A DNA stretch of 64,000 nt from Atlantibacter sp. RC6 (GCF_014193285.1 NZ_JACHZE010000012.1:1-64000); one strand, 5' to 3'. Numbered from the stretch's first letter, positions 8,159 to 18,950 are shown. The notes: a model not told the origin generated them from the sequence alone. Made by a program: numbers and translations.

Positions 8159-9230
8159 CTTCACGCCGTTTTCCGGCTCGTATTCCCCGCAGGATATTCA
8201 CTTTCTACTCAACCCCGTCGAGCTGGAAATGACGCCGGTTGATCAGAAAGAGCAGTTGATCCAGTCCGGCGCGCGCCACTATTCGGAAATGCTCAGCCAG
8301 GAGCCGGAACCCACTGCCTGGCATCTGGATATTTTTTCTCAGGCGCTGGATCGCGGCGCGGAACGCTTAGCGAAAGAAGTGGCGATGCTGGCGCAGGCGC
8401 TGGCGGAGCGCTTCGGCGACACGCCCATCGTACTGGCAAGCCTGGTGCGCGCGGGCGTCCCGCTCGGGGTGATGCTGCATCAGACCCTGCGCGAGATGGG
8501 TAAAGAATCCCATCATTACGGCATCAGCATTATCCGCGACCGGGGCATTGATGAGGCGGCGCTGGCGTGGATTGAAGCGCGCCACGGTACGCAAGGCGTT
8601 GTGTTTGTCGACGGCTGGACCGGCAAAGGCGCGATTTCCGGCGAGCTGCGCCGCAGCCTGCAACATCGCCCCGGCTACCCTGAACAACCGCGCCTCGCGG
8701 TGCTCGCCGATCCGTGCGGCAAAGCCTGGCTCACCGCCAGCGACGACGACTGGCTGATCCCGTTTGGCATTATGGGCGCGCCGGTTTCCGGCATGATTTC
8801 ACGCTCTGTCTGGTCCGCCGAGGGTTTACACGGCTGCGTGATTTGCGATCACCTGGCGCAGTTCGAATGCAGCCGGATGCTGGTGGATACCGTGGCGCAA
8901 TACCGCCAGCGGTTGGATCTCAGCACGCTGCCTCACGGCGACCTGTCAGAGGTGAGAAAAACCCAGCTTCAGCAGCAAAGCGAGCGGGTGATCCAGACGC
9001 TGGCTGACCACTACCAGATTTCCAGCATCAACCGCATCAAGCCCGGCATCGCCGAAGCTACCCGCGCCGTCTTGCGCCGGGTACCGGATCATGTGCTGGT
9101 ACGCTCCGCCGCCGACCCCGACGTGGCGCTGCTGGTCTACCTGGCGCGGGAGAAAGGCATCACTATTACCGAAGTGGGCGACGCCATCGGCCAGTATCGG
9201 GCGGTGACAATCATTAAAAAGGTGCTCTGA
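8151..9230 (+). CDS. StiP-family protein, PRTase plus PELOTA domain
   Basis: A 359-residue protein. I chose ATG 8151 over an in-frame start 39 bp upstream because GGAG precedes it at the right distance. The middle holds a PRTase-like fold with a modified PRPP loop (VFVDGWTGKGAISGELRR), and the last 70 residues resemble a PELOTA-type RNA-binding domain (HVLVRSAADPDVALLVYLAREKG would be its core region). Database families label this as cysteine protease StiP, but the comparative-genomics reading is an enzyme acting on a nucleotide or RNA in ter islands. Which activity is real cannot be told here. Confidence 0.82.
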   Translation: MTDFTPFSGSYSPQDIHFLLNPVELEMTPVDQKEQLIQSGARHYSEMLSQEPEPTAWHLDIFSQALDRGAERLAKEVAMLAQALAERFGDTPIVLASLVRAGVPLGVMLHQTLREMGKESHHYGISIIRDRGIDEAALAWIEARHGTQGVVFVDGWTGKGAISGELRRSLQHRPGYPEQPRLAVLADPCGKAWLTASDDDWLIPFGIMGAPVSGMISRSVWSAEGLHGCVICDHLAQFECSRMLVDTVAQYRQRLDLSTLPHGDLSEVRKTQLQQQSERVIQTLADHYQISSINRIKPGIAEATRAVLRRVPDHVLVRSAADPDVALLVYLAREKGITITEVGDAIGQYRAVTIIKKVL

Positions 9231-10186
9231 TGGACAAACGGCTTTCACCCTGGCGTCTGGGCGCGACACTGTATATGCCCGCGACCCGCACTGATATTGC
9301 TGACGCCATCCTGAATAACAAAATCAGCGGCCTGCGCTCGCTGGTGATCTGCCTGGAAGACGCGGTCAGCGACGGCGATATTCCGCAAGCGCTGGAAAAT
9401 TTACGCGCGCTGCTGGTTCAACTCACCCAGGCCAAAACCGCCCAGGGCAACGCGAGCTGGCCGCTGGTGTTTATCCGCCCACGCGACAGCGCCATGGGCG
9501 AACAGCTGGCGCGGGAGATGGACCTCAGCGCCATTGACGGCCTGGTGCTGCCGAAATTTACCCTGGCCTCGCTGCCCGTATGGTGGCGCATCCTCGAACC
9601 CACCGGTTTATGCATGATGCCAACGCTGGAAACCGAAGAGGTGTTCGACGTGGTGCAGATGCGCGAGCTGGCGACCACGCTGGTGGATCACCCGTGTCAT
9701 TCACGGATCATCGCCCTGCGCATCGGCGGCAACGATCTGATGAACGTGATCTCCCTGCGCCGTTCACGCCATTTAACGCTGTATGACGGCCCAATGGGTT
9801 ATACCATCAAAATGCTGGTGGCGGTGTTTGCTGCGCGGGATTTCGCCCTGACCGCCCCGGTGTGCGAACACATTGACGATCACCAGATCATGGACCGGGA
9901 ACTGGCGCTGGATATAGCCCATGGCCTGGTGGGTAAAACGGCGATCCATCCCAATCAAATCAGCAAGATCGAAGCGGCGCTGATGGTGTCGCCCAGCGAT
10001 CACGCTGATGCGCTGCGTATTCTGAACTCCACCCAGGCGGTGTTTAAATCCCAGGGGGCGATGTGCGAACCTGCGACTCACCGCCGCTGGGCATCGGGCA
10101 TTCTCGCCCGCGCCCAGGTTTACGGCATCGCCAGCGAGCAGCCGCAGGACGGCATTCGTCTGCTCACCGCTACGGTGAAAAATTAA
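9230..10186 (+). CDS. HpcH/HpaI (CitE-like) aldolase/lyase family protein
   Basis: A 318-residue TIM-barrel lyase of the HpcH/HpaI/CitE family. Family motifs include SLVICLEDAVSDGD near residue 40 (Mg2+-binding Glu-Asp), RPRD, LPKF and the C-terminal GKTAIHPNQI. CitE-like enzymes cleave or form C-C bonds with acyl or oxo-acid substrates. It is the last of the five overlapping genes (start shares a base with the StiP stop), completing the set that travels with terZABCDE in many enterobacteria. Confidence 0.87.
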   Translation: MDKRLSPWRLGATLYMPATRTDIADAILNNKISGLRSLVICLEDAVSDGDIPQALENLRALLVQLTQAKTAQGNASWPLVFIRPRDSAMGEQLAREMDLSAIDGLVLPKFTLASLPVWWRILEPTGLCMMPTLETEEVFDVVQMRELATTLVDHPCHSRIIALRIGGNDLMNVISLRRSRHLTLYDGPMGYTIKMLVAVFAARDFALTAPVCEHIDDHQIMDRELALDIAHGLVGKTAIHPNQISKIEAALMVSPSDHADALRILNSTQAVFKSQGAMCEPATHRRWASGILARAQVYGIASEQPQDGIRLLTATVKN

Positions 10187-10325
10187 CCCATGCGCAATCA
10201 ATGGACAACGAGACGCATTTTTTTACCGGGAATACGTTGCCAGTTTTCGGGCATTTGGCGATGATTTTGCGCCACGTCGTGTGGCACGCTGAAATTTACA
10301 CTTTAAACGCAGGCCGTTTTTCATT

Positions 10326-10802
10326 ATGCAACTGAGTACGCGACAAGCCCGAGTTTATACGTTGGCCACCCTGCTGGGGCCCGGCAAGCCTGTGCCCGCC
10401 GCTAAAATCATCGCCGCGCTGGCCTGCTCTGAACCCACCCTGACCCGGGTTCTTAAAGAACTCAGAGAGTTTTATTCGGCGGAAATTAAGTACAGCAAGG
10501 CCAACCACACCTACCAGCTCACCCACGCCGGGCTGTTGGATAAAAAGCAGTTGCGCCGCATGAACGAGGCGCTGAACGCCAACGCCGGACGCAAATCCAG
10601 CGAAACCGTCAGCTACGTTTCGCTGGATAAAGAGAAGAAAAAGGCGGTCTCGCTGTCGCTGAAAATGTCGATCCTGCAAAAAATCGAACTGCTGGCGCTG
10701 CTCAGCAATATCACCCGCAGCGAAGCCGTGGAGATGATTGTCGGGGAATATGCCGATCGGTTAATCCGCGAAATCAAAGCCGAGCAAAAAGCTGGCGAGT
10801 AA
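10326..10802 (+). CDS. terW: ter-locus regulator TerW
   Basis: A 158-residue DNA-binding protein that closely matches TerW as I recall it (MQLxTRQARxxxLAxLLGxGKPVxAAxII, SEPTLTRxLKELRExYSAEIKYSKA). The N-terminal half is a winged-helix-like HTH; the C-terminal half ends in a helix with a ribbon-helix-helix look (SNITRSEAVEMIVGEYADRLI). TerW has been shown to bind the ter promoter in other loci and to be needed for ter expression. It lies 139 bp after the lyase gene, so it may have its own promoter. The palindromes at 4936 and 5107 are candidate targets. Confidence 0.88.
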   Translation: MQLSTRQARVYTLATLLGPGKPVPAAKIIAALACSEPTLTRVLKELREFYSAEIKYSKANHTYQLTHAGLLDKKQLRRMNEALNANAGRKSSETVSYVSLDKEKKKAVSLSLKMSILQKIELLALLSNITRSEAVEMIVGEYADRLIREIKAEQKAGE

Positions 10803-10921
10803 CCCCGCGTCAAAATCCAACCTACTTCACATAACCTGGTATGAAAGGTTGCAGCCCACCAGCCCGCTCTTTATCTTCATTTGGAGTGTAATTTCATATT
10901 TTTTTATTAAGTGGAGTAATC

Positions 10922-11611
10922 ATGTCATTGCTCATTCAACTCGAAGATCGCATCAACACGCTTGGCGGACTTATCGTCTCCTGCCAGCCAGTACCAGGCA
11001 GCCCGCTTGATAAGCCGGCGATCGTCGCGGCCATGGCGCTGGCGGCGGAACAGGCCGGCGCGGCGGGGCTGCGCATTGAGGGAATCGATAACCTGCACGC
11101 CACGCGCGCCGTGGTGAGCGCGCCGATTATCGGCATTATTAAACGCGACCTGCCGGACTTCCCGGTGCGCATCACGCCGTGGCTCGAGGATGTGGATGCC
11201 CTTGCCGCCGCAGGCGCCGACATCATCGCCTTTGACGGGACGGCGCGTCCGCGTCCGACAAGCGTTGAAGCGCTGCTGGCGCGTATTCATCATCACGGCC
11301 TGCTGGCGATGGCGGACTGCTCCTCGCTGGAGGATGGCTTGCAGTGCCACCAGTTGGGCGCGGAGCTGATTGGCACCACCCTTTCCGGCTATACCACCGA
11401 CGTTACGCCCAACGAGCCGGATCTGGCGCTGGTGTCGGCGCTGGCGGCTAAAGGCTGCCGGGTGATGGCGGAAGGCCGCTACAATTCGCCGGAACTGGCG
11501 GCTCAGGCGCTACAACATGGCGCCTTCGCCGTCACCGTGGGCTCAGCAATCACCCGGCTGGAGCATGTCTGCCAGTGGTTCCGGGACGCGTTACAGGACG
11601 TGAAAAAATGA
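10922..11611 (+). CDS. nanE: N-acetylmannosamine-6-phosphate 2-epimerase
   Basis: A 229-residue TIM-barrel enzyme, the usual NanE length, that converts ManNAc-6-P to GlcNAc-6-P in sialic acid catabolism. Family segments include [16 protein letters not shown] at the start, [17 protein letters not shown] and the phosphate-binding end AEGRYNSPE ... [16 protein letters not shown] lies 7 bp before the ATG. The stop overlaps the nanK start (ATGA). It opens a rightward operon nanE-nanK-nanQ. Confidence 0.95.
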   Translation: MSLLIQLEDRINTLGGLIVSCQPVPGSPLDKPAIVAAMALAAEQAGAAGLRIEGIDNLHATRAVVSAPIIGIIKRDLPDFPVRITPWLEDVDALAAAGADIIAFDGTARPRPTSVEALLARIHHHGLLAMADCSSLEDGLQCHQLGAELIGTTLSGYTTDVTPNEPDLALVSALAAKGCRVMAEGRYNSPELAAQALQHGAFAVTVGSAITRLEHVCQWFRDALQDVKK

Positions 11612-12474
11612 CGACCCTGGCGATAGACATTGGCGGCACCAAACTGGCAGCGGCGCTAATCGACGATGAGTTAACGATAATCACCCGTTGCGAACGGCCA
11701 ACGCCCGCCAGCAAAACGCCGCAAGCGCTGGAAGCGGCGCTGCGTGAGCTGGTCGCCCCGCTTGCCGCACGGGCCACGCGCTTCGCCGTCGCTTCCACCG
11801 GCATTATTCAGCATGGGGTACTGACGTCGATTAATCCGGCGAATCTTGGCGGGCTGGAAAACTTCCCCCTGACCCAAACGCTGTCTCACATCACCGGCTT
11901 GCGGGGGATTGCCCTGAACGACGCCCAGGCCGCTGCATGGGCAGAGTACCAGGCGCTATCGGCGGCTATCGATGATATGGTGTTTTTAACCGTATCCACC
12001 GGCGTGGGCGGCGGAGTTATCAGTCGCGGCACCCTGTTACAAGGGCCCGGCGGCCTGGCCGGACATCTGGGCCATACCCTTGTCGATCCACATGGTCCGC
12101 GCTGCGGCTGCGGGCGCACCGGCTGCGTGGAAGCCATCGCCTCCGGGCGCGGGATCGCCGCTGCGGCGCGCGATGATTTGGCCGGGCTGGACGCCAAAGC
12201 CATTTTTGTCCACGCCCGGCAGGATCATCCGCAGGCGCTGGCGCTTATTGATCGTTCCGCCCGTACTCTGGCGCGCTTAATCGCCGATATCAAAGCCGCT
12301 TTCGACTGCCAGTGCGTGGTGATTGGCGGCAGCGTCGGTCTCGCGCCGGGCTATCTGGAGCGCGTCCACGTGGCTCTGATGCAGGAACCGGCGGTGTATC
12401 ACGTAGAACTGCGCCCCGCTCATTACCGCCAGGACGCCGGTTTACTGGGCGCGGCGCTTTTTGCTAAGGAGTAA
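11608..12474 (+). CDS. nanK: N-acetylmannosamine kinase
   Basis: A 288-residue ROK-family sugar kinase that phosphorylates ManNAc. It has the N-terminal phosphate-1 motif [14 protein letters not shown], the catalytic Asp in [13 protein letters not shown] and the ROK zinc motif [16 protein letters not shown] used the ATG at 11608, which overlaps the nanE stop, instead of an in-frame start 33 bp upstream inside nanE. It precedes nanQ by only 3 bp. Confidence 0.95.
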   Translation: MTTLAIDIGGTKLAAALIDDELTIITRCERPTPASKTPQALEAALRELVAPLAARATRFAVASTGIIQHGVLTSINPANLGGLENFPLTQTLSHITGLRGIALNDAQAAAWAEYQALSAAIDDMVFLTVSTGVGGGVISRGTLLQGPGGLAGHLGHTLVDPHGPRCGCGRTGCVEAIASGRGIAAAARDDLAGLDAKAIFVHARQDHPQALALIDRSARTLARLIADIKAAFDCQCVVIGGSVGLAPGYLERVHVALMQEPAVYHVELRPAHYRQDAGLLGAALFAKE

Positions 12475-12966
<492 letters not shown>

Positions 12967-12973
12967 GACTTTT

Positions 12974-13003
12974 GCCGCGCGTCCCCCGTCGCGGCATTTT
13001 TTT
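12974..13003 (+). terminator. terminator of nanE-nanK-nanQ
   Basis: A 6-bp stem GCCGCG / CGCGGC (12974-12979 and 12990-12995) with a 10-base loop, followed by seven T. It lies 8 bp after the nanQ stop. Confidence 0.75.
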
Positions 13004-13018
13004 GAGTACTATACCGTG

Positions 13019-13894
13019 ATGACTCACACACCTAATACCTTCACTATGCCACCACTGCAACCCGGAAAAATCCTCGCCACCCTTGGAGCGATGCAAAGCA
13101 GCCTGAGCCGCACCAGCCAGCGCATCGCTCAGTTTATTTTGCAAAACCCGCAGCGGGCCACCACCCTGACCGTCGCCGGGCTGGCGCAGGACGCCCAGGC
13201 AGGCGAAGCCTCTATCGTGCGGTTTTGCCGCCTGCTGGGTTTTCGCGGCTTTCAGGATTTTAAACGCGATCTCACCATCGAACTGGCGCGCAGCGACGCG
13301 ATGCTGGATGCCGATATCACGCCGGATGACGACGTGGACGCGGTCAGCGGCAAGCTCCAGGAAACGGTTAACAGCGTAATGACGCAAACCCGCACCCTGC
13401 TTGATGCCCAACAGGTACGGCGCGCGGTGGATGCGCTATTAAACGCCCCGTCGGTGTACCTTTTCGGCGTGGGTTCATCGGGAATTAGCGCCCGGGAGAT
13501 GAAGCACAAGCTGATGCGCGTGGGCTTACGGGCGGTGGCGATACAGGATAATCATGAGATGGCGATGCAGGCGGCGCTGCTGCGGCCCGATGAGGTGGCT
13601 TTCGCCATTAGCCATTCCGGCGCATCGCCGGAAACGGTCAAGGCGCTGCGTCTGGCGAAAGCGGCGGGCGCAACCACCGTGGCGTTAACCCATAATCTCG
13701 CCACGCCGTTGTTGGAGCAGGCCGACATCGTGTTAATCAACGGTCATCATCAGGGGGAATTACAGGGTGACTCGCTGGCTACGCGAGTGGCTCAGGCGTT
13801 TGTGCTGGATGTGCTGTACAGCCTGCTGGTACAGGCTCGCCCGGAACAGGCCCGGGCGAATAAGTTGAAAACCATGGCGGCGCTCAAGCCTTAG
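13019..13894 (+). CDS. RpiR/MurR-family regulator with SIS domain
   Basis: A 291-residue transcription factor. The N-terminal 80 residues are an RpiR helix-turn-helix ([28 protein letters not shown]); the C-terminal part is a SIS phosphosugar-binding domain ([42 protein letters not shown]). Such regulators sense sugar phosphates; in several bacteria an RpiR member controls nan genes through ManNAc-6-P or GlcN-6-P. The ATG at 13019 lies 16 bp past the nanQ terminator and has a weak ribosome site; ATG 13046 is an alternative. It ends tail to tail with nanT, overlapping by 4 bp. Confidence 0.88.
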   Translation: MTHTPNTFTMPPLQPGKILATLGAMQSSLSRTSQRIAQFILQNPQRATTLTVAGLAQDAQAGEASIVRFCRLLGFRGFQDFKRDLTIELARSDAMLDADITPDDDVDAVSGKLQETVNSVMTQTRTLLDAQQVRRAVDALLNAPSVYLFGVGSSGISAREMKHKLMRVGLRAVAIQDNHEMAMQAALLRPDEVAFAISHSGASPETVKALRLAKAAGATTVALTHNLATPLLEQADIVLINGHHQGELQGDSLATRVAQAFVLDVLYSLLVQARPEQARANKLKTMAALKP

Positions 13895-15381
13895 CTTTTG
13901 CTCTTCACCAGTTCATGCGGCTTTAGGCTTTTTACCCGCGCGCCGCTAAAGGGTTTGCCGTCGATGGCATCATGGGTGCGCAGGGCTTCGGGGCGCAACC
14001 AGCGCTGAACCCGGGACGGCATATCCAGGCCAATCAGCAGGATCACCACGAAAGTCAGGCTGAATGACAGCGAACCGAGCGCGGTGCCCAAATCGAGACG
14101 CTGGGCAATCACCGCGCCAATAATCGGCGCGAGCGCCCCGCCAAGCGCGCCGACGTTGTAGGTAAAGCCCAGCCCGGCGGCCCGCTGGTCAGTATCGAAA
14201 TAGCCGCCGATCAGCTTCGGCAAAATGCCGGAAATCCCCTGCCCCAACATCTGCTGGAAGAACAGCAGCAGGCCCAACACCCAGACGTTACTGCCGCCGA
14301 TGGCGAACACCGGAATAATCAGCAGTTGCGAGGCCAGCAGGCTACACACGTAGGCTTTGCGGGTGCCGAGCCAGTCGCCCAGGAAGCCGCCCACGCAGCA
14401 GCCTACCGCCGCGCCAAATCCGCTAAAGAACAGTACTCGCGCCACCGTGGCCGGATCGTAGGCCAGCTCGGTTTTCAGGTAAGTCGGCAACAGCGCCTGA
14501 ATCGGCCACGAGTAGAGAAACGCGAACAGGACCACCACCATCAACATGACGCCGGTCGGCCAGCGCTTGCCGCTGCTCTGTACCATAAAACTGATAAATA
14601 TCGCCGCGCACAGCAGACCCAGCACGGCCACAATCGCCGCATTGTTTAACTGACCGGCGAAGCAGAACCACAGCGCGGTTGCCGCAACGATCGTCAGCAG
14701 TACATTGAGCACGCGATGCTCGCCGCGATAGAGGATATCCACCATGGTGCGCACCGGGGCTTTGCCCGCGTGTTTTTGCTTCCAGTCCTCGGCTTCAGGA
14801 ATATTTTTACGCAGCCACAGGGCGAAAATGATCGGCAGAATGCCGATGAAGAACAGCGCGCGCCAGCCCCAGACCGGCACAACCAGGCTATATACCTGCG
14901 CCGCGACCACGGCGCCAACCGAGAAGCCGGAAATCAAAAAACCGCTGGCTTTATTACGCAACTGCTTCGGCCAGCTTTCAATGACGTAGGTGGCGCTGGA
15001 GCCGTATTCACCCGCCATCCCCATGCCGATCACCAGCCGGGCGATAAACATGGTGGTGTAGCCCGGCGCAAGGCCGCAGGCCAGGGTGCCCACGGAAAAC
15101 AGTACGATACTGGAGACCATCGCCAGACGCCGCCCGTAGCGGTCGCCCATGGCGCCCAGCATCAGGCCGCCGAACCAGCGGGAAATAAACGCGGCGGAGA
15201 TCAGGCTGGCGGCCTGTACCGTCGTTAAACCGAATTCGCCCTGAATTTCAGTCAGCACCAGGGCAATCAGGACAAAATCGAAGCCATCAAGTAAATAGCC
15301 TAACCAGGCGGCGGAAAATGCCCGCCACTGGCTGCGGTTGAGATGGCGATACCACGGGATAGTTTGGGTCGTGATACTCAT
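13891..15381 (-). CDS. nanT: sialic acid MFS transporter NanT
   Basis: A 496-residue inner-membrane proton symporter, the usual NanT length. It starts [22 protein letters not shown] and shows MFS signature loops [10 protein letters not shown] between TM2 and TM3 and [20 protein letters not shown] between TM4 and TM5. NanT has 14 TM segments because of an extra pair in the middle, consistent with the long hydrophobic centre here. GGGAGA precedes the ATG by 6 bp. It follows nanA by 61 bp, with a REP-like hairpin in the gap. Confidence 0.95.
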   Translation of the reverse strand: MSITTQTIPWYRHLNRSQWRAFSAAWLGYLLDGFDFVLIALVLTEIQGEFGLTTVQAASLISAAFISRWFGGLMLGAMGDRYGRRLAMVSSIVLFSVGTLACGLAPGYTTMFIARLVIGMGMAGEYGSSATYVIESWPKQLRNKASGFLISGFSVGAVVAAQVYSLVVPVWGWRALFFIGILPIIFALWLRKNIPEAEDWKQKHAGKAPVRTMVDILYRGEHRVLNVLLTIVAATALWFCFAGQLNNAAIVAVLGLLCAAIFISFMVQSSGKRWPTGVMLMVVVLFAFLYSWPIQALLPTYLKTELAYDPATVARVLFFSGFGAAVGCCVGGFLGDWLGTRKAYVCSLLASQLLIIPVFAIGGSNVWVLGLLLFFQQMLGQGISGILPKLIGGYFDTDQRAAGLGFTYNVGALGGALAPIIGAVIAQRLDLGTALGSLSFSLTFVVILLIGLDMPSRVQRWLRPEALRTHDAIDGKPFSGARVKSLKPHELVKSKS

Positions 15382-15416
15382 AGGAGTCTCCCGAAACGCG
15401 TCTTGTAGGGTAGGTG

Positions 15417-15437
15417 CCGGATGGCTCCGGCATCCGG
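15417..15437. repeat. REP-like hairpin between nanA and nanT
   Basis: CCGGATG-N7-CATCCGG, a 7-bp perfect inverted repeat with the GCCGGATG core common to enterobacterial REP units. It sits in the 61-bp gap of the nanA-nanT operon, where such hairpins can stabilise the upstream mRNA. Confidence 0.55.
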
Positions 15438-15442
15438 TATTT

Positions 15443-16345
15443 TTATTGCTGTTGTTGTTTTTCTTGTTGGAGCTGCTGCGCTAAGGCTTTCAGTTCAGGC
15501 AGATATTTTTCATCTACCGGCGCGAAGGGTTTACGGCACAGCGGCGAGGCCACCACGTCCATATAGTGCAACACTGTTTTCAGGCCGCGGAATACGCCGG
15601 TTTTAATCAGCAGATCAATTACCTGGTTACACTGGGTCTGCAACCGCTGCGCCTGAGCGATATTTCCTTCCTTCAGCGCTTTTACAATACCCTGATAGCG
15701 CCATCCCATAATGTTATAGGTGCTGCCGATACCGCCGTCAGCGCCCGCCAGCAGGCCGGAGGCGAAAATCTCGTCATAGCCGTTGTACAGCACCAGATCC
15801 GGATGGGCGCGGCGGATCTGCTCCATCTGGTACAGATCGCCGGAGGTCTGCTTCAGCGCGCCGACGCCAGGCAGCGTGACCAGCGTATTGATTTGCTCGA
15901 GGCTCAGCTTAACCCCGCTGAGTGCCGGGATGTTATACACCACCATCGGCAATCCATTCGCTGAATCAATAATGGCGCGATAGTGATCGCAATGCTCTTC
16001 AAAGCTGAACGGATAGTAAAACGGCGTCACCGCTGAGACAGCATCGTAGCCGTAACGGCTGGCGGCATCGGCTAACTGCTGGCTTTCCCCGGTGCTGACG
16101 GTGCCGACGTGGGCAATCAGCGTAATGCGGCCTTTGGCTTCTTCAGCAACAATTTCAAGCACTTCTTCGCGCTCGGCGATGTTCTGGACGAAAGCTTCGC
16201 CGGTTGAACCGCCAACGTACAGCCCGTCGATCCCCTGATCGATATTAAACCGCACCAGCCGGCGCAGGCTTTCGGTATCCAGTCTCTGGTGTTGATCAAA
16301 CGGCGTAAGCAGCGCGGGCATAACCCCTTTTAATGTGGCGGACAT
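15443..16345 (-). CDS. nanA: N-acetylneuraminate lyase
   Basis: A 300-residue class I aldolase that splits Neu5Ac into ManNAc and pyruvate. The start at 16345 ([16 protein letters not shown]) has GAGG 7 bp upstream; an in-frame start 75 bp further would put coding sequence across the NanR operator. Catalytic residues are in place: Tyr137 ([11 protein letters not shown]) and the Schiff-base Lys165 ([10 protein letters not shown]), plus the GGSTGEAF carboxylate-binding motif. The C-terminus is unusually Gln/Lys-rich ([11 protein letters not shown]). It is the first gene after the NanR operator, followed by nanT. Confidence 0.96.
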   Translation of the reverse strand: MSATLKGVMPALLTPFDQHQRLDTESLRRLVRFNIDQGIDGLYVGGSTGEAFVQNIAEREEVLEIVAEEAKGRITLIAHVGTVSTGESQQLADAASRYGYDAVSAVTPFYYPFSFEEHCDHYRAIIDSANGLPMVVYNIPALSGVKLSLEQINTLVTLPGVGALKQTSGDLYQMEQIRRAHPDLVLYNGYDEIFASGLLAGADGGIGSTYNIMGWRYQGIVKALKEGNIAQAQRLQTQCNQVIDLLIKTGVFRGLKTVLHYMDVVASPLCRKPFAPVDEKYLPELKALAQQLQQEKQQQQ

Positions 16346-16379
16346 AGCAACCTCATGAATGATGAATGTGACGTAACTA

Positions 16380-16402
16380 TATACCTTTATACCTGTTATA
16401 CC
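16380..16402. promoter_or_regulatory. NanR operator, three GGTATA repeats
   Basis: On the minus strand three GGTATA hexamers occupy 16402-16397, 16393-16388 and 16385-16380, separated by 3 and 2 bp. This is the known NanR binding arrangement of the E. coli nanATEK promoter. It lies 35 bp before nanA and just downstream of nanR, so nanA-nanT should be repressed by NanR until Neu5Ac is present. Confidence 0.9.
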
Positions 16403-16466
16403 AGCACACCAACGCGCCATTTTGCAGGAAAAGATTCAGATTGGGATCGACTTCACTAAACGATCG

Positions 16467-17258
16467 TTACGCTTTCTTGCGGGATTTTTTGCTTTGCTGG
16501 TAAGCGTGACGGGCAGCGAATACGCTGTTGAGATGGTCATGCAGCGCCCGATCCGCCGCGTCGGGATCGCGGTTGCGGATCGCCTCGACGATAACGATAT
16601 GCTGCTGATAGCTCACGTTATTATGCTGGTAGAGCTCCTCATCCGGCACCGCAGGACGCGCGGCAATCAGCCAGTCGAGCAGGGCGACGTGGATCGCCAT
16701 AAAGATCGGGTTACCGGGGATTTCGGCCAGCACGCGGTGAAATTCAACGTCGGAACGGATAAACGCGGCGTTATCATCCAGCGACTGGCTGTTAAGCTCC
16801 AGCGCTTTCGCCAGCCGTTCGACCTGCTGATCGGTCGCGTGCCCGGCGGCATAACGCACCAGGCTGGATTCAAAGAACAGGCGCAACTGTTCAAAATGGC
16901 CGATGCCCTCGGGATGCGCCAGGAAATCTTTGGCCATGCCGGAGAGTTCGCTGATGATGGTATCTGCGGAGGGTCGCGATACGCGGGCGCGCTCGCCGTT
17001 ATTGATCTGCACCAGCCCTTTACGCTTCAGCGCCGCCAGCGCTTCACGCACCGATGGACGGCCAACGTTGAAAAAGGTCATTAACTCGCGTTCCGACGGG
17101 AGTTGCTCGCCTTCGGAAAACTCGCGGCGGCGGATCATTTGCTCCAGTTCTTCTTCCACCATTTCAGACAATTTCACGCGCGCCAGCGGGCGACGGCGCA
17201 ATGCGTTGCCAATAGTTTGGGAAGTCTCTTTCGGGGATTGATCGCCAGTATCTTTCAT
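16467..17258 (-). CDS. nanR: FadR-family sialic acid repressor NanR
   Basis: A 263-residue GntR/FadR-type repressor, the same length as E. coli NanR. The winged helix is at about residues 30-95 ([37 protein letters not shown]); the C-terminal FCD domain carries metal ligands ([15 protein letters not shown]). Neu5Ac binding releases it from GGTATA repeats. It is transcribed in the same direction as nanA and sits immediately before its operator, an order also seen in E. coli. Confidence 0.95.
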   Translation of the reverse strand: MKDTGDQSPKETSQTIGNALRRRPLARVKLSEMVEEELEQMIRRREFSEGEQLPSERELMTFFNVGRPSVREALAALKRKGLVQINNGERARVSRPSADTIISELSGMAKDFLAHPEGIGHFEQLRLFFESSLVRYAAGHATDQQVERLAKALELNSQSLDDNAAFIRSDVEFHRVLAEIPGNPIFMAIHVALLDWLIAARPAVPDEELYQHNNVSYQQHIVIVEAIRNRDPDAADRALHDHLNSVFAARHAYQQSKKSRKKA

Positions 17259-17605
17259 AAACGTCGTATTAATGAACAGTGACAGGGAGTTATGGATAAA
17301 AACGCATCATAGCACGGTTTTAAAAGGGTGGCGAAAGCGTCAACGCCAGTCTGTGCGCCGGATGCTCGCCGTTACGATAAACTGAGCGATTGTCATTAAT
17401 CAGCTAATAATAAATGAACGAAAAAAACACGCTGTAAATTTCACTATTATTTATTGTTATCATTTTAATAACGCAAGGCTAAAATAATTAAAATCCATAA
17501 TAGATAAGCGGATATTCGTATTAATCCGATGGGTAATGACGACTCTGGAAAATTATCTTAGTTTCACACCTGAATTATCAGGATAATTGCAGAGAAGGTT
17601 AAATA
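17259..17605. other. AT-rich intergenic region between nanR and the lipoprotein gene
   Basis: 347 bp with no convincing reading frame. It should hold the divergent promoters of nanR and the lipoprotein gene. The one clear structure is a perfect 7-2-7 palindrome, AATTATC-AG-GATAATT at 17573-17588, ending 17 bp before the lipoprotein ATG, where it could be an operator or a leader hairpin. Confidence 0.5.
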
Positions 17606-17812
17606 ATGAAAAAGTTAATGATGATGGCAACGAGTATCGCGTTTGTCGGTTTAGTCGCTGGCTGCTCCAGCGCCGCGCAGCGCCAGGCGGATTGCGAGGC
17701 CAAAGGCATCAGCCGTGATACCTGTTACCTGGCGGAACAGCAGCGCCAGGCAGCGATTCTCTCCGCCTCAGAAAAACAGGCCATGGAAAACGCGCAACAG
17801 GCCGTGAAATAA
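17606..17812 (+). CDS. small lipoprotein of unknown function
   Basis: A 68-residue protein with a type II signal peptide: MKK, a hydrophobic stretch, then the lipobox LVAGC with the lipidated Cys at residue 20. The mature part of about 49 residues is polar, with two more cysteines (DCEAKG and DTCYLAEQ) that could form a disulfide, and a Gln/Ala-rich helical end. Ser at +2 predicts outer-membrane sorting. AGAAGG precedes the ATG. It is a single-gene unit with its own terminator. I do not recognise the family beyond short enterobacterial lipoproteins. Confidence 0.82.
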   Translation: MKKLMMMATSIAFVGLVAGCSSAAQRQADCEAKGISRDTCYLAEQQRQAAILSASEKQAMENAQQAVK

Positions 17813-17825
17813 TTTCAGTATAAAA

Positions 17826-17858
17826 AAACCGCCTGGCGAAAACCGTGGCGGTTTTTTT
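17826..17858 (+). terminator. terminator of the lipoprotein gene
   Basis: An 8-bp stem AAACCGCC / GGCGGTTT (17826-17833 and 17847-17854) followed by T residues, 13 bp after the stop codon. The A-rich 5' side may let it work on the minus strand too. Confidence 0.8.
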
Positions 17859-17963
17859 ACCCCCTTAAAGTTTGCAGGGCATTTGCGGCGTCGCGCTTAA
17901 CGCATTCATTATTAATATTATGTTATGCTTTGGCGGCTTATTAACATCACCGCCGGGAAACAA

Positions 17964-18866
17964 ATGAGTTACGCAAAAAAAGGGATGCTGTATGTTCTGC
18001 TCGCCGCCATATTCTGGGGAAGTTCCGGTGTGGCCGCGCAGTACATTATGGAGCAAAGCCAGATATCCGCACCGTTTTTGACCATGATCCGCCTGCTGTT
18101 TAGCGGATTCATTCTGTTGACGCTCTCTTTTATGCAGGGCGATCACATCTTCGCGATGTTCAAAATCCGCCGCGACGCCATCAGCCTGATTATTTTTTCC
18201 CTTTTCGGGGCGCTGCTGGTCCAGTTTACCTTTCTGGTCGCCATTGAAAAATCCAACGCCGCGACGGCCACCATTTTGCAGTTCCTGTCGCCGACCATCA
18301 TTGTAATGTGGTTTGCCGCCATTCTGAAAAAACGCCCGTCGCGCTATGTGATGATGGCGGTGGCGACATCGCTTATCGGCACCTTTTTGCTGGTCACCCA
18401 CGGCAACCCGACTTCGCTGTCGATATCCGGTGCCGCGCTGTTCTGGGGCATCGCCTCGGCGTTTGCCGCCGCGTTTTATACCACCTATCCCTCTAAGCTT
18501 ATCGGCCAGTACGGCACGCTGCCGATCGTCGGCTGGAGTATGCTGATTGGCGGCGCGGCGCTGTTGCCGTTCTATATCAGCCAGCACAGCGGCGTCACCA
18601 TTAACAGCCACGTGCTGATGGCGTTTTTCTATCTGGTGGTAGTCGGCACCGCCCTCACCTTCAGTATTTACCTGAAAGGCGCGCAGATGATCGGCGGCCC
18701 GAAAGCCAGCATTCTGAGCTGCGCGGAACCCCTGAGCAGCGCGCTACTGTCGCTGGCGCTGTTGGGGATTTCGTTTACCCTGCCGGACTGGCTGGGCACG
18801 CTGTTAATCCTGTCATCGGTGGCGCTGATATCGCTGGATTCTCGCCGTAAGGTGCGCCCGGCGTAA
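17964..18866 (+). CDS. yicL: EamA/DMT-family transporter, YicL-like
   Basis: A 300-residue inner-membrane protein with ten predicted TM segments in two EamA repeats. It matches E. coli YicL closely across its length ([15 protein letters not shown], [31 protein letters not shown]). I took the ATG at 17964 ([13 protein letters not shown]) because the upstream in-frame codons do not fit the family. DMT exporters move small metabolites or amino acids; the YicL substrate is not known. Confidence 0.87.
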   Translation: MSYAKKGMLYVLLAAIFWGSSGVAAQYIMEQSQISAPFLTMIRLLFSGFILLTLSFMQGDHIFAMFKIRRDAISLIIFSLFGALLVQFTFLVAIEKSNAATATILQFLSPTIIVMWFAAILKKRPSRYVMMAVATSLIGTFLLVTHGNPTSLSISGAALFWGIASAFAAAFYTTYPSKLIGQYGTLPIVGWSMLIGGAALLPFYISQHSGVTINSHVLMAFFYLVVVGTALTFSIYLKGAQMIGGPKASILSCAEPLSSALLSLALLGISFTLPDWLGTLLILSSVALISLDSRRKVRPA

Positions 18867-18950
18867 TTAACCGCTGGTTTCCAGAATATCGACGACCTGG
18901 CCCTCAGTGGGTTGATCGTCCTTGATCGGGCCTTTGTAGACCACCGTCAT
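18867..18950 (-). pseudogene. 27-codon reading frame, possible gene remnant
   Basis: A short minus-strand frame ending ...GPIKDDQPTEGQVVDILETSG and starting at ATG 18950. In-frame codons continue upstream to a stop near 19010 without another start, and codon use looks coding, so this may be the 3' stub of a lost gene. I do not recognise the protein. Confidence 0.3.

Noticed and set aside
10837-10850. GGTATG near nanE as a NanR half-site
   Set aside because: Only one imperfect hexamer is present; NanR sites need two or three GGTATA repeats.
15417-15437. Terminator between nanA and nanT
   Set aside because: The hairpin on the minus strand lacks a following T-run and has the REP core; nanA and nanT are probably one operon.
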